Positions 1-11,955 are shown, counted from the first letter of the stretch. The stretch: DNA of 64,000 nt from Hydractinia symbiolongicarpus (GCF_029227915.1 NC_079883.1:14818001-14882000); one strand, 5' to 3'. Made by a program: numbers and translations. The notes: a model not told the origin generated them from the sequence alone.

Positions 1-2430
1 AGACCGAGCATAGTAAAAATAAAAGCCTGCTTCGCATGTGGAAAATTCGGCTATTGGAGAAATCCTTGCCCAGAAATCCAAAGCAACAAGCACCATCACC
101 AGACCAGAATCCTACAAAATTTAAAGATAAGGATAATACAAATTTCTTGCAAACCAACAGTGATAAGTTTGAATTTAAAAGTAACAATAACCCCTCAATA
201 CCCATAGTTAAAGGTAGATTAAAGAAAAACATTTCATTCTGGAAAAACATCGCAATTAACGAAACTTACAAAACGTAATTTTGGAAGACATGAAATTCCT
301 TTTGTTACAACACCTAACTCGTATATTTTAAAAACAACAAGACGTATGATATACGCAAACAACCTCGCCAAAAAAGTGTATAAAAAGCTAAAGTTAGACA
401 CGACATATTTTGCTATTCGGATAGGCAATAATATTGATAGAAAATTTCTCGAAATTTCAATTTTCGTTAGGTCACTCTGTAAACACGTCCTCGCGGGCGA
501 GATAGTAAAAAGAAAAAAAAAGTAAAAATAGTTACCAAGATGAGATTCGAACACACGACTACTCCCGTGTCGGTGCTCAGAGAGGCAAAAATTTCCATTC
601 TTGTAGGACACATTTGCGTTTTAATACAAGCTCACGAGCTTGTAATAAATCAGCTTTTGAAAATCGATTGTTCGTGGACGAGGCAGTAAACGAGCTTCTA
701 AATACGGGAAGAACAAATATGTTGGCAAACGACGATATTCCATACATTGTAAATCCAATTTCAGTATCCGTATCCGTATCAGTATCCGTAAATAAACATA
801 AATAAAGTAAATCAGTATCCGTAAATAAACAAAACCGTCTAATTTTGGATCTCAGACATGTAAACAAGCACGTTTATAAAGATAAAATAAAATTGGAAGA
901 TTGAAAAGTTTTGAAAAATTACCTAAAACCCAACAACTTTCTTTTTAAATTCGATATCACTCAGGGTTATCACCATATCGATATTTACGCGACTTTTAAA
1001 AATGTCTTGGTTTTTCCTGGTTCTACGAAGGAAAACTCCGCCACTTTGTATTTCTAGTTCTCCCGTTTGGACTCACATCTGCTCCATTTATTTTTACGAA
1101 AGTCATGAGGTGTCTAGTAAAGTTCTGGAGGTTCAATATCATAAAAATAGCAGTTTATATTGATGATGGCTTGGGCGTATCAGATTCTTCATTAAATGCA
1201 ACACGTCATTCCACGTGTGTTCGTTCAACATTAATTAACTGTGGCTTCGTAATAAACAACAAAAAATCTGTGTGGACTCCTTCGCATAACAGCCAATGGT
1301 TAGGTATACAAGTCGATCTCCAAAGATGTTGCTTTTCTATTCCCCGTGACAAAATTATTTCGACTCGGAATTTCATTCATTTTATTCTCACAAAATTCCC
1401 ATACGTATTAGCAAGATTATTAGCTCAACTCTGTGGCAAAATACTCTCTAAAAAATTTGTCTTGGGAGATATCGCACAATTAAAAACAAGATATCCTTAC
1501 AAACTAATTGATTCAAGAGTAACTTGGAACAGAAAATTGAACTTGAAATACGAAAATAGCGTCATAAAAGAACTTTTATTTTGGAGAGATAATTTGAAAT
1601 CCCTAAACAACAAAATTCTAATCCATTATCAAATACCCACAACAGTCGCTTATTCTGACGCCAGTAATAACGCTATTGGAGCTCACGCATGCATAAACAA
1701 CATTAAGTACGAATGCGTGGTAAATCTTTCAAAAATTGAATCGGATAAAAGTTCAACTTGGCGAGAATTATTTGCAGTCACTCATGCCTTATATCTTTTA
1801 AATCGTTATTATAAAATAAATATGTTCTTTGGCACACAGATAACTTTGCTGTTTCAATTATTGCAAAGTCTGGATCCAACAAAGAGCCTCTTCAATACTT
1901 AGCTCTATAAATATATGATGTGTGCAAAAAAAACAATATAGATTTTGATAAAAAATGGATCCCGAGAGAACAAAATACCGGTGCCGATTATTTGAGTAGA
2001 TTAGTTGATTACGACGATTGTTAAACTACAAAAACCTTGTTTACACAGCTAAATAATATTTGGCGACCCTTTACAGTCGATAGATTCGCCAGCAACATTA
2101 ACACTCATTTACCAAAATTTAACTCAAAATACTGTTGTCCTGGTACCTCACGGGTGAACGCACTCTCAATATCTTGGTTCGGAGAAAACAACTATTTAGT
2201 TCCCCCAATCCATTTGATTACGAAAACCATACAACATATGCCATTATAACAATGTAAAGGAGCCCTTATAGTACCTCATTGGCCTTTAGCAGCTTTTTGG
2301 GCCTTGCTAGTGGATCATCATAACAAATATCTTCCGTTTATTTAAGACCATCGAGTATTTGAAAATCCGAGTTTATGGATAGTACGTGGTAAGAACAGTC
2401 AATCCCTTGTAGGCTCAATTCAATCATCTG
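1..2430 (+). pseudogene. Gag zinc knuckle plus reverse transcriptase/RNase H polyprotein, broken
   Basis: Frame 1 at 28-69 reads a C-x2-C-x4-Y-x4-C knuckle, so the usual histidine is replaced by tyrosine. Frame 3 then carries a typical pre-RT segment to 278. RT sequence resumes near 650 after an insertion. RT motif A (KFDITQGYHHIDI) lies near 945-985, motif B (LPFGLTSAP) near 1065-1090, and the catalytic YIDD at 1156-1167. RNase H follows, with YSDAS at about 1651-1665, WRELFAV near 1760, and the last acidic motif (NTGADYLSR) near 1978-2004 in another frame. A conserved post-RNase H block is open at 2037-2249. Breaks: frame changes near 110, 1000, 1905 and 2250, a stop at 901-903 in the motif-A frame, and a local duplication around a TATCCG-rich stretch at 760-830. 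The role would have been reverse transcription of the element. Confidence 0.85.
337..650 (-). mobile_element. tRNA-derived SINE-like insertion inside the DIRS-like RT
   Basis: The RT reading frame is interrupted between about 337 and 650. The conserved residues before and after the gap join naturally, so about 310 bp looks inserted. Read on the - strand, the insert starts with a tRNA-like head: an A-box-like stretch near 585-597 and a good B box at 542-554 (GTGTTCGAATCTC). Between them lies a tRNA-like AGCACCGAC segment. A T-rich run (complement of 510-530) follows the head. Pol III SINEs have this layout. Exact ends and target duplication are not certain. Confidence 0.5.
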
Positions 2431-2524
2431 CTCCAATATTGACACTCTACATTGACTTTACAAGTTGTAAAATATAATTAGACATGAGTTTATTTAGTGC
2501 TTTAAAACTTTAGATTTTATCAGA

Positions 2525-3502
2525 AACCACCTCTGAGCACATCATTCCCACGACAAAATAATCTGAAAGAATTAGTTGAAGCATTCCCGGAAACGTATGC
2601 AAAATGTAGAGAAGTAAACACTGCAAAAATGTATGAATAACATTTTAAAAAATGGAAAGAATGGGCATTAAAATTTAAGGTACAAGAATTTCCAGCAGAT
2701 CCCTTCCATGTGTCGTTATTTTTATTGAACTTAACACAATAGAATCGTTCCCTACTGATTATAAAAAGCTGTTATTATGCCATAAAATTTTTTCACCAAA
2801 TTGTATGTTTTAATGACCCATGTCAAACAATCATCGTTAAGAACATGTTTGAAGCTGCAAAGCGCATGACTAATCATAAAGTTAACAAGAAACGGCCAAT
2901 GAAGAATTGTTATCTAAGTTATATGATCTGTTTTTAATACCTTACAAAATCTAAGGACTATCAATATATGTTTGCTTGGCTTTTCCGGATTTATGCGCTA
3001 TGAAGAACTTGCACATTTACGGCTTTCTGATGTTATCTTCAATAAAACACATCTGAGAGTTTTATTCAAAAAAGCAACAACAGATACTTATCGTGATGGA
3101 GCTTGGGTTTTGATCAGTAGAACTACCACAAATTTATGTCCATTCTCTAATTTATCAAATTATATTGACAGGTGTAAAATAAAAGAAGACGATGAGTATA
3201 TTTTTAGAGCCATAACATCTACAAGAAAAAAAAAAAAAAGATTGAGACCAAAACACGAGTCATTATCGTATGCTCAAGCCCGTGAATGTTTTAAAGACGC
3301 AATAAAGGCTTGCAATGAAGATCACCAAAAATTTAGCCTACATAGTTTAAGATCGGGTGGCGCAAATGCAGCAGCAAATAGAGGAGTACCAGACAGATTA
3401 TTCAAAAGGCATGGGCGGTGGAGATCCGAAAAGGCAAAAGATGGATACGTTCAAGACGACATTAGCATTTTATTGTCTGTTTCTGAAAGTTTAGGTCTCT
3501 GA
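2525..3502 (+). pseudogene. DIRS-type tyrosine recombinase, N-terminal half broken, catalytic half open
   Basis: The catalytic half is an open frame from 2972 to 3502. It has the tyrosine-recombinase residues in order: arginine at 2996 in the GFMRYEEL block, H-x-x-R at 3341-3352 (HSLRSGGA), a histidine at 3410 followed by GRW, and the nucleophilic tyrosine at 3446-3448 (KDGYV). The N-terminal SAM-like half lies upstream in frame 1 (about 2540-2930), with in-frame stops near 2638 and 2741 and a frame change before 2972. In the family this enzyme inserts a circular cDNA without a DDE integrase. A run of A near 3230 encodes a poly-lysine stretch. The copy is probably inactive because the N-terminal half is interrupted, although the active-site half looks intact. 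Confidence 0.85.
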
Positions 3503-4330
3503 AACATCCTTCGCCCCTACTTTTAGGAACATAACTACTACACTACTAATACCGCATTATTCTTGTCCCACATGGAGTTTAGAAAATAAATAAGTTTATT
3601 TTCGGTTGAGCAAAGCGAATTAAAAAATAACGACAAAACTACACTATATTCAAAGATAAGATAATAACATCTCCCTTCTTAAATTCTAAAATTATTGGAA
3701 AACTCCAAATGGAACATTGCGCCGCTTTCTCGTAAAATTCATATATTTAACAATAACTGACGCATTTTTATGACATGATTGAGGTTAAAAAAGAGGCCTT
3801 TCTTGCAAGTAGCTTTTAAAAAACCAAATTTGACATTTTCTTACACTTTTTGTTCAGTTAAAAACATAATAAGTTTCGGCAAAAAATATTAAGCACATTC
3901 AGCTTTATTGTTGTCAAAAAGAAAAAAATGGTTGAAGATGAAACAAAATTTTACAAAATAATATTCAAATTCATGTTTAGAAGAAACAAAAAATCACTTA
4001 CTAAATTCTTCTAAAATTTATTGTTCTCCTAGTATCAAAAACTTGTTTTTGTTAATTTCCTTTCAAAGGCGCGAATAATTAAAGCTTCTTTAATGAAATA
4101 GACAACGCAATGTTAATTGTCCGCAACTTTGTTTGCCCGTGTAGTTGTTATTTATAACAAAGAAACTGCATCGAAGGAACAATAAAAGTTAATTAACCAT
4201 GAATTTTGTATAAAAAACTTTTTGAATTAAACTTTTGGACTAGGCAAAAGACAAAATAAGAATAAAACTTTAAAATAGCGTAGCGAAAAGATCAGAGAGC
4301 TGCGCGCAATTTCGTGCGTGGTTAACACAA
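3503..4330. other. AT-rich stretch, no gene recognised
   Basis: Sequence between the recombinase stop codon and the tandem array. It probably includes the 3' non-coding end of the DIRS-like element (roughly 3503-3620), then AT-rich DNA with no open frame or motif that I recognise. Confidence 0.5.
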
Positions 4331-4334
4331 GTCG

Positions 4335-4760
4335 CTTTTGACGCACGAACAAACAGACGGAATACGGCTATTATTATAGAGACTAGTCGTTAGCCCGTGG
4401 AAAAATCCACGGGTTCGCCCGTCCTTTAGATTAACCCGTTGCAACAAAGTGGACATAAATATATCGCATTTGGTATTGGTGCGCATTTTAAAAATTTCGT
4501 GATCCGTTACGGGACGCTGCTTTCGCGGACACACAGACAGACGACGGTTATTATTAAAGAGATGGTCGTTAACCCGTGGAAAAATCCACGGGGTCACCCC
4601 TCGCGTTCGCTCGTCCTTTAAATTTACCCGTCGCAACAAAGTGGACAAAAATATATCACATTTAATATTCGTGCGCATTTTAAAAATTTCGTGTTTCCGT
4701 TACGGGGCGCCGCTTTCGCGGACACACAGACAGACGGCGACTATTATTAAAGAGATATAT
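4335..4760 (+). repeat. Tandem array, ~185-bp unit with perfect hairpin, about 2.2 copies
   Basis: The block ending in CTATTATTA(T/A)AGAGA recurs at about 4365, 4550 and 4740, each time after a CACACAGACAGACG-like block. The two full units (about 4386-4565 and 4566-4755) are very similar along their whole length. Each contains a CCCGTGGA-AAAA-TCCACGGG hairpin (8-bp stem). The open frames across the array translate the repeat twice and are not genes. Similar sequence in reverse orientation lies near 48.53-48.61 kb and 51.70-51.79 kb, so this is a dispersed family locally in tandem. Confidence 0.85.
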
Positions 4761-5204
4761 AAGCATATTATTTTTTAAATACTATTCCTAGACTGTGTAT
4801 TATCTGCCTTTCTAGTTTACGTCAGAAATTATGATATATACTAAGCGCTGGAATATTTACAAAAATAACATATAATCATTATCTCCTAAATTATTATCTA
4901 AATCTTGCTTTTTAAAATAGTATAAGCTAGCTATAAAGTAACCTACTCTGACTTTTAGCTAACTTTAGGCCTGGGAAAGGAGGGAAAGTTTGTAAAAAAA
5001 ATGGTAAACAGTATGCAAGAACTGCGGGTAACAAATTGTTTCTGTCTCTGGAATCAGAAATTTCCAGGCCTGATACTTTACCAGAGTTTATAAACAATAG
5101 CACACTAGTAGTAAAAGCAAAATATATCTTCCATACAGTGGTATGGAATTAATAAACACGACATCACAGACTTCATCCTAGCCCACACAACTTCAGCTAA
5201 TGTA

Positions 5205-5230
5205 TAGCTAGCTAGCTAGCTAGCTAGCTA
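5205..5230. repeat. (TAGC)n microsatellite
   Basis: About 6.5 uninterrupted copies of TAGC. A shorter GCTAGC run occurs at about 26262-26277. Confidence 0.95.
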
Positions 5231-5239
5231 TGGTGCTTT

Positions 5240-8200
5240 AGTTTAGTAGCTGTGTCTAATGTTAACTGGAATATCTAGCATATGGCCATGATTAATAGCC
5301 ATTGTTCCAAGACTATAAATTACATAATAAAATAAAATAAAAATTGAAATTCATTGCTGCACTGCAGCCAAGTCACATAGAACTCGAACGGCGGGGGTTC
5401 GATATAAAAAAAAACGCATTTCCTTCAGATTTGTCATGCAGGAAAGTTAGAAATAAGAATAAAAATTGAAAGTATATTTTTAATATAAACTAATTTGAAG
5501 TGAGACTACCTGACATGTCTTGCACTTTCCTCTGGTTGCGGCAAGTTTACATTTCCCTCGTCGAAATATGAATACACTGTTGGTCATTTAAACAAGTCTC
5601 ATTCAAAAAAACAAACTTAAGGTACTTAACAATCACTATCTGCCCAGATACCATCGGTCTTAAGCAAAATAGGTGCCGAATTTGACGATTTAAAATAAGT
5701 GCCATCACGCACAATAACAAAATCCGCGTTTCCGTGTGCGAGTATGTTTAAAACTGAATTTCATAAACACGGAAAAATGTCACGTGACTGAACAGCCTAC
5801 TTATATAACATTGCACTGTATCTGTCTGTCACAGGCAAATTATATTTTCTACATCTTTCTTTAAAAGTTCTTATAAAACATGTCATAAATACTGTGTTTT
5901 GTATTTTATAAAATTTTATTAACATTTTTAATTGGCTTGAACAAATCACGTGATAAAATGAAATAATTTCATTAGCTAGGAATTTTGCTATTGTATTTTA
6001 ATTTAAATTTGCCATGCATAGCTAGGGACTACCTGGGACCAAAATTGGACCAATTTCTTAAAGCAATGAACAAAAAGACTTTAAACTTATACCTTATATA
6101 TTTTCTTGATCAGCATTCAAGCTCTACACATTAGAGGTAAAAAATATCAAAAAATATTGTTGTGCATGGACGGGTCAACAAAATTTAAATGACGGATATT
6201 TTGTTTTGTTATTCTGCCTAAGGTGATTTTTCCCCAGCCTTATCGACTAGTATCTTATATACCAGTTCTCTACTTCTGTTTCTCTATCTGTCTGTGACAC
6301 GCGAAATAGATGTGCCCATTTCCTTTTTAAGTCTCCGAATAGGTTATATCTAATTTGGTAAACTTTATAACGGCACAGTATAAATGCCTTTCAGACTGAC
6401 ATTGCACTTTTATTGATAAAGGTAAATATCTTGAAATCGAATGGAAATAATTGACGTAATTTTCTGTGTAGGTAAATAGGGACCACACGGTGAAAAAATT
6501 GGAATAATTTTTAGAAAGACGGTCAATTCACTCGTTTACAAAGTAGAGACGAAGGGTCGAAATATTTCTTAAAAAAAAAACATTTTCGTGTCTTTGCTGT
6601 TGTCAGCAGAATCTTTATACCCTCATATCTCCTTAACTGTTTGTTAAAAGTACATGATCCTATACATTTTCATCATCCAGGTTTTAAGCTTTTCACAAAA
6701 ATTGACTTAAAAAAATGACTAAACCCTTCTTTTAGCTGACATGGTTCTACAGTACCTCGTTACAAATTTGTCATAGGTGAAATATATTTATTGGTTTCTC
6801 ACAGATCGAGAATGGACGCTTTAGTCTACGACTGTGACTACGTTATAATACTATTATTATAATCACAAGCCGATCGTGATACAGTACATCATCTTCGCAT
6901 GGTCATAGCAATACAATACATACGCATAATTAAAAAAATAGCGATTAATATTACATCATGTTGCTGATACATGTGTATTGATATGTCAGCTGTTTTCGTC
7001 CAAGTATTGAACACATCCCGTCCAAAAAGAATGTGCGATTTTAAACCACATGTGCAACACAAGTGTATACTACATGAAACAAACAGACACATAATTCCCT
7101 TCAACTCAAGTTATTAGGGTTAAGATCGTTGACAAAGCGTTTAAAGGTTGTCAACATAAAAATGGACATTTGAGATCAACACATTTAGGTTATGATGAGA
7201 GTGAGAGAGTTTCGCAATATTACACCAACATAAAACCTTTTTAAAGCTGCATGTTTCTCAGTCATTTCAATTATTTAATACTCCGAAATCAGACGAGCGT
7301 ACAGGTCAAACTAAGCTTGTCAATACTTGTTAAAAATTTTACATAACATTTAAAATTACACGCTTTATGGATGACAAGAAGCAACAAGATTTTTCGCTGT
7401 ACTGTATACATTTTTGATAAGGCGAGACCGGATAATAAAAAAATATGGTGGATACAAAATGCACTATTTTGTAAACAAAAGATCAAGTCGAAAATACAAA
7501 TACTTACAAAGGCTAACCACCAAACATAAAAACCTAGAGTAAATAGAAAATAGAATAGATATGAATCTTTATAAACCACAGTCATTCAGATCTTCTCCTG
7601 ATAAGAAGTTGTTTATTCGGGAGTTCACTAAAATCTTTTAAATGCAAGATAATTTCAAACTTTGTCGATTTTTAAGTACAAAAAGAACCTTTAACTCTAC
7701 CCTCAGTGCTTGTTAGGTTTTGTCATCATGTCAAGGTTGGCGAAAGGTACACGGCTAATTAAGTTGTGATGTATTAACACATTGTCAACACACTGACATG
7801 ATTTAACCTGAACATTTGTGATTATCGCATTGTCACTACGTGCTTATTCGTGAGGTCAGAGTAAGATTAGAGTAAGGTTGTAGTAATGACGTGTTAGAGC
7901 ATCCCCATGTTTGCTTTTCACCCTCCCTATTTTTGAAAAATGATGTTTGGTAAACCTATGCAGGGTTAAAAGACACTTTTACAAGCAACAAATTCAACTT
8001 TAATGTATCAGACAGGAAGTTAATCAAGTTTTCGAATTTTTTCTTACAATCATGTAAAAAAAAATTAAGTGTAAGCAATTTTTGCCAGGAAAATAAATCA
8101 ATTACTAATACAAGTCATTTTATTCGAAAGGTGATTAGAATGTGCTAGATGATAACACACAAAAACATTCACGTGAAGTTTCCCCTCCCTTGTAATTTCG

Positions 8201-10190
8201 TTTTTTTTTGCAGAGTAGTCTGTATTTTACTAATATTGTGATTATATCAACTTGAGCAGGTAGTAAAGTCATCCTATTGCGTAACTTAAACGTGAAAGAT
8301 ATCTCAAAATTACTGAGGTTTGGTGACAATGTTATCATTTCGATGACGTCGGTATTCGTATGAAAAAGGTGTCAGCAGTATTGTCCAACGTCGCAGAGTA
8401 TCATAATTATCCTTAAAAACTGGAATTTCTATCTCTTTTCATCCTTGTAGATGAAAGCAATATGTCAGTTTTGCTTGCCGGATTCATAGTCGCCAAAAAA
8501 AGCAGAAATTGCTAAAGTTTTAGTCCAAAATTGACTCCCAACTTCGAGAAAAATCAGTTAGAACTTTAATCTCAAAGTCATGTGATTATTTACAGGTTGT
8601 CTTGTCACGTGTGATATAGAAAACAAAAATTGCATTTTGGTTAAAGTTATTTAGGCGCCTCGTAGATCTTCGCGTCTTTTCATTACCCTCGTTATCAAGC
8701 TTTTTTGCGGTATTTATTTCGCCATCAAATAATTTTTTCCCTTTTTGTTCTCTTTGTTCGTCGTTCATTTGTTTGTTCGTTTCAACAACAACACAGTTGT
8801 TTACAAGAACTTGGAAAGTCATTTACATTAAATACGCCAAACTAGAGGAAATTATCAAATAAGTGCATTGATTATTTAATCAGCTTGAATGAAATAGTAT
8901 TTTCCCGCTTCCTCTTCCCCAACACTTTGAAATGTCTTGTTTTTTTTACTTCCAACTTTAGAATTGATAAATATTTACGCTAAAAGATCAATTTATATTA
9001 CTTTAACACTTCTTGCTGTTACATAATAATTTAATGACAAAATGTTTTTGCCCAAAAAATAACGTCTTGAGGTTCTAATCTTATTAAATATTTCAATATA
9101 ATCTGATAAAATTACAGTATATACAAGAAAGCAAATTGTCTTGAAGAACATGATTTCATGACAATGGAGTTTCTGGTCATTTTAAAGTGTGCTACGGAAT
9201 TTAAGCACAAATATGCCATTGAGGACGCATGTGCCTTAAAAACAATTCGTCATCAAAATATCAAAAATTATGCAAGCAATAAAGAAAACAATATGAGCAA
9301 ACATTACTGTCTACAAATATTTAACAGTTCCTTTAACTCATAAACAACATATTTTTTAAGACACCCCTGAGTCAGAACTAAATTTGTAGTTAACAACAAA
9401 GTTTTGAATGTTTCAAAATAACCTCCAGGTCGCGCCTAATTGAACATCTTATGTAAGTTAGTACAAGAGGATGTATTTTTAATTAATGTATCCGGAATTT
9501 TTCTTTTAACAATCCCGACCATAAATCTGGATAAATTTAGTGCTTTTAACACATGTGGTTTATGCTTTAATTTTCCCATGAATACAGCCTTGTTTTCAGG
9601 CCCTCAAATCAACTCCTAAATCTCTTTCTAATGTTTTACAGTATAAAAGTAATTTTACTGGTCCCTCGTGCTGTCCCGCGTGAATCCCCGTCGCCCACTT
9701 CTATCTTAATACTTTGAAACTTGATTTGAAATACATGGAAAAGCTGATAGAGCCATGTGTTTCGTTAGAGCTACCATTAGTTGCAAGCCATTAGCTATTG
9801 TTTACCAAAGCAATTAGTAAAACATACTTTATGTTAAATACACCACGCATTTTAGCACAAATGTGATAACAGTATTTTGCGGTTTTTATGAGCATGCTTT
9901 AAAGAGATCACACCATATGTTCGTATATTTCACATCAACATTTTAACAAGACGGTCGTGAGGACAGTTATTGAATAGTTTCGTAAATAAACTTACAAAGT
10001 GCCTCTTGTTGCTTGTTTGGTTAGTAGCAGGTGAATATGAATTTCAATTCTTGTTTATTTTATTTTGATCATTGTTTACACATAAATGAATTTTTTTTTA
10101 CCTGTGAGTTTATTACGAAATGATGTGATTACTAGGGTTGTGAAATAATTTTAAATGTACTTATAAAAAATTTTTGTGTTTTTATTTCAA
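5240..10190. other. Long AT-rich stretch without recognisable genes
   Basis: Only short random-looking open frames occur on both strands. I see no conserved domain, tRNA or convincing exon pair. A GGGGGTTCGAT motif at about 5392 resembles a Pol III B box but lacks a partner A box. The segment could hold 5' non-coding exons of the GTPase gene to its right, because an acceptor-like polypyrimidine-CAAG sits just before that gene. Confidence 0.5.
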
Positions 10191-10206
10191 GGTTGAAGCT
10201 TCAAAT

Positions 10207-10878
10207 ATGGCAGTTACAACCTCGGAAGATGGACAAAATAAGCTTGAAGGTAAAGTTTTCGTCTTGGGCGACGAGAATTGTGGGAAGTCAACATTAATAG
10301 AAGAACTTACCGGTAGAGGACATAACAATAACAACCCTGTTAAAAATGGTGGAAAAAAATGCAATGAAATTGACGTGATGTACGAAATGCAAAAGAAACG
10401 AAGAAAGCGGAGATGCTGTTGTGCTTGTTGTTGTTTCAAAAGGAGAAAACCAAAACTGGAAAGCGAGACAAAACCTATGACCCTAACATTCACATTATGC
10501 AAGGAAGATGAACCACGTATGAGAGCAGTCAACTATTTAGACGCCGATGTATTGTTGCTATGTTTTGATGTCAGCTCTGAACAATCATTCATCAATTTAA
10601 AAGACAAATGGCTTCCAGAAGCGCAAAAGTACTCTCCTCCAGAGGTGCCTTTATTGATTGCTTGCTTAAAAGCAGACGAACGCAAAAAGGAGAGTTCAAT
10701 CAAGAGAAAAACATCCAAGCTATTAAGAATATCAAGATCATTAATGTTACCCGCGGTTCAGGGTGAAGAGCTGGCGAAGTCTGCGCATGCGTATGCTTAT
10801 ATTGAATGTTCAGTAAAGAATAAAGAAGGTTTGGAAAATTTGAAAGAGAAAATTACAAACGCTTTAACTATGACGTAA
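10207..10878 (+). CDS. Atypical Rho/Ras-like small GTPase with Cys-rich basic insertion
   Basis: A 223-residue protein. The ATG at 10207 is chosen because an acceptor-like sequence (T-rich run then CAAG, ending near 10191) lies just upstream, suggesting a spliced 5' leader. The G1 P-loop GDENCGKS is at residues 21-28. The block around FDVSSEQSFINLKDKWLPE (120-138) is Rho-like. G4 is CLKAD (153-157) and a G5-like ECSVK lies near the C-terminus. Three features are unusual. Where switch I and the following strand should be there is a long hydrophilic insertion with a run of basic residues flanking six cysteines (residues 63-81). The DxxG motif of G3/switch II is not found; CKEDEP stands at that place. 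The C-terminus (NALTMT) has no CaaX box. GTP binding is plausible from G1 and G4, but hydrolysis is doubtful. Membrane attachment through the cysteine cluster is inference. A poly(A) signal lies at 10923-10928. I do not recognise a named orthologue. Confidence 0.8.
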   Translation: MAVTTSEDGQNKLEGKVFVLGDENCGKSTLIEELTGRGHNNNNPVKNGGKKCNEIDVMYEMQKKRRKRRCCCACCCFKRRKPKLESETKPMTLTFTLCKEDEPRMRAVNYLDADVLLLCFDVSSEQSFINLKDKWLPEAQKYSPPEVPLLIACLKADERKKESSIKRKTSKLLRISRSLMLPAVQGEELAKSAHAYAYIECSVKNKEGLENLKEKITNALTMT

Positions 10879-10922
10879 AAAGTTTCAGATTTTCCATTGC
10901 TACTTCTAACTTACTTGTATAT

Positions 10923-10928
10923 AATAAA
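10923..10928 (+). terminator. Poly(A) signal of the GTPase gene
   Basis: AATAAA 45 bases after the GTPase stop codon, the distance expected for a short 3' UTR. Confidence 0.6.
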
Positions 10929-10929
10929 A

Positions 10930-11872
10930 TTATAGAATTATAAAAGAAATTTTTTAATGAATATTGCTGAGAGAGAAGGTTTCGTTTATGTTTATAAATC
11001 CTTGTAGCACCAGTTCTCCGCCCTAATTTCGTCTGTCTTATGTGTCAAGTTTAAAATCACTAAAAATGTTTATAAACCATTGGTAGTTTTCTTGTTTCCA
11101 ATCTACTAATGAGAGCCCCGGAGTCTAAGTTGCTCCATAGTGATTTGTGGGCCAATTTAATGGTTTAAAAGAAATAACCGTTGTCCATAAATAATTGACC
11201 AAACACCACAAAATATAATATTTGGGACGGAAATAAGAAAACAGAAAGGTTTTAAAATGTGTGTTTACATGTGTTATCAAAATGTTTATGTTGCAAAATT
11301 TCAAATTTCTTACTGGTTGAATTTGTTCATTAAAGAATATATGAAAACCTTTTTTATTTTCTATTTTACCAAAAAGAAGCATACAACTATAAAAGAAAAA
11401 ATTCTACAGACACACAAGTAAAAACAATAATTTTCACAGTTAGAATGTATACACGGTAAATCGAATAATATCGCAGGAGTAAGTAGAAAGCTACTTATCT
11501 TACACTTGTTTAAGATTGTCTTTTGTTAACTCTAAGCTTGGTAGGTAACTTATCGTAGTGCAAAGTATCAAGTCTGTATTTGGATAATATTCATAAGAAA
11601 GCTTATTTATTAGGAAGTCAGACTAATATTTAATAGAATGTCTAGAGCAAGGGAAAACATCAATAAATATGAAATTACAAAGTTGATTTACATATTGTCT
11701 ACCAATCATGCTTACTGTACGGCCATGCGGCTAATAGCTATAGTGCTATTAAGTTAATAATATGCCCAAAATAAATAAAGCCTGAAGACAACAACAGATC
11801 GTGATGCCAAAATTAGTTTAGCATCCTTGTTCATGATCTCCAATTAATTAGTTGCTAGAGGGAGTAACAGCC
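10930..11872. other. Intergenic stretch, nothing recognised
   Basis: AT-rich sequence between the GTPase poly(A) signal and the left target duplication of the transposon. No coding or RNA feature seen. Confidence 0.5.
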
Positions 11873-11881
11873 AGTTATTAC

Positions 11882-11955
11882 CAACCTCGTCCCCAGGGTA
11901 TCTTGTATCTTTTCTGACCCCGGGACGGCGATACGAACATGGCCCTGGAGGAGGC
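11882..11955 (+). repeat. Left terminal inverted repeat
   Basis: It matches the reverse complement of 14948-15021 at 73 of 74 positions; the one difference is the base after the first GGG. It is GC-richer than the interior. Confidence 0.95.

Larger units (their letters stand above)
1..3560 (+). mobile_element. DIRS-like tyrosine-recombinase retrotransposon, degenerate, 5' end outside window
   Basis: Three domains follow one another on the + strand in the order expected for DIRS/PAT-type elements: a Gag-like zinc knuckle (28-69), reverse transcriptase plus RNase H (about 200-2430) and a tyrosine recombinase (about 2525-3502). No DDE integrase or protease is seen. The reading frame is broken by several frameshifts and stop codons and by an insertion near 337-650, so the copy cannot be autonomous. 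The 5' end lies before base 1. The 3' end is uncertain; recognisable sequence stops at the recombinase stop codon at 3500-3502, and I see no clear terminal repeat. The order RT, RNase H, YR is what separates this group from LTR elements. Confidence 0.85.

Noticed and set aside
4322-4678. 118-codon - strand frame
   Set aside because: It translates the tandem hairpin repeat twice; the internal protein repeat simply mirrors the DNA repeat.
5380-5420. GGGGGTTCGAT as a tRNA or SINE B box
   Set aside because: No A box at the right distance and no cloverleaf could be drawn.
10174-10206. Upstream extension of the GTPase frame
   Set aside because: No ATG; the sequence is a polypyrimidine acceptor-like stretch, so the ATG at 10207 is preferred.
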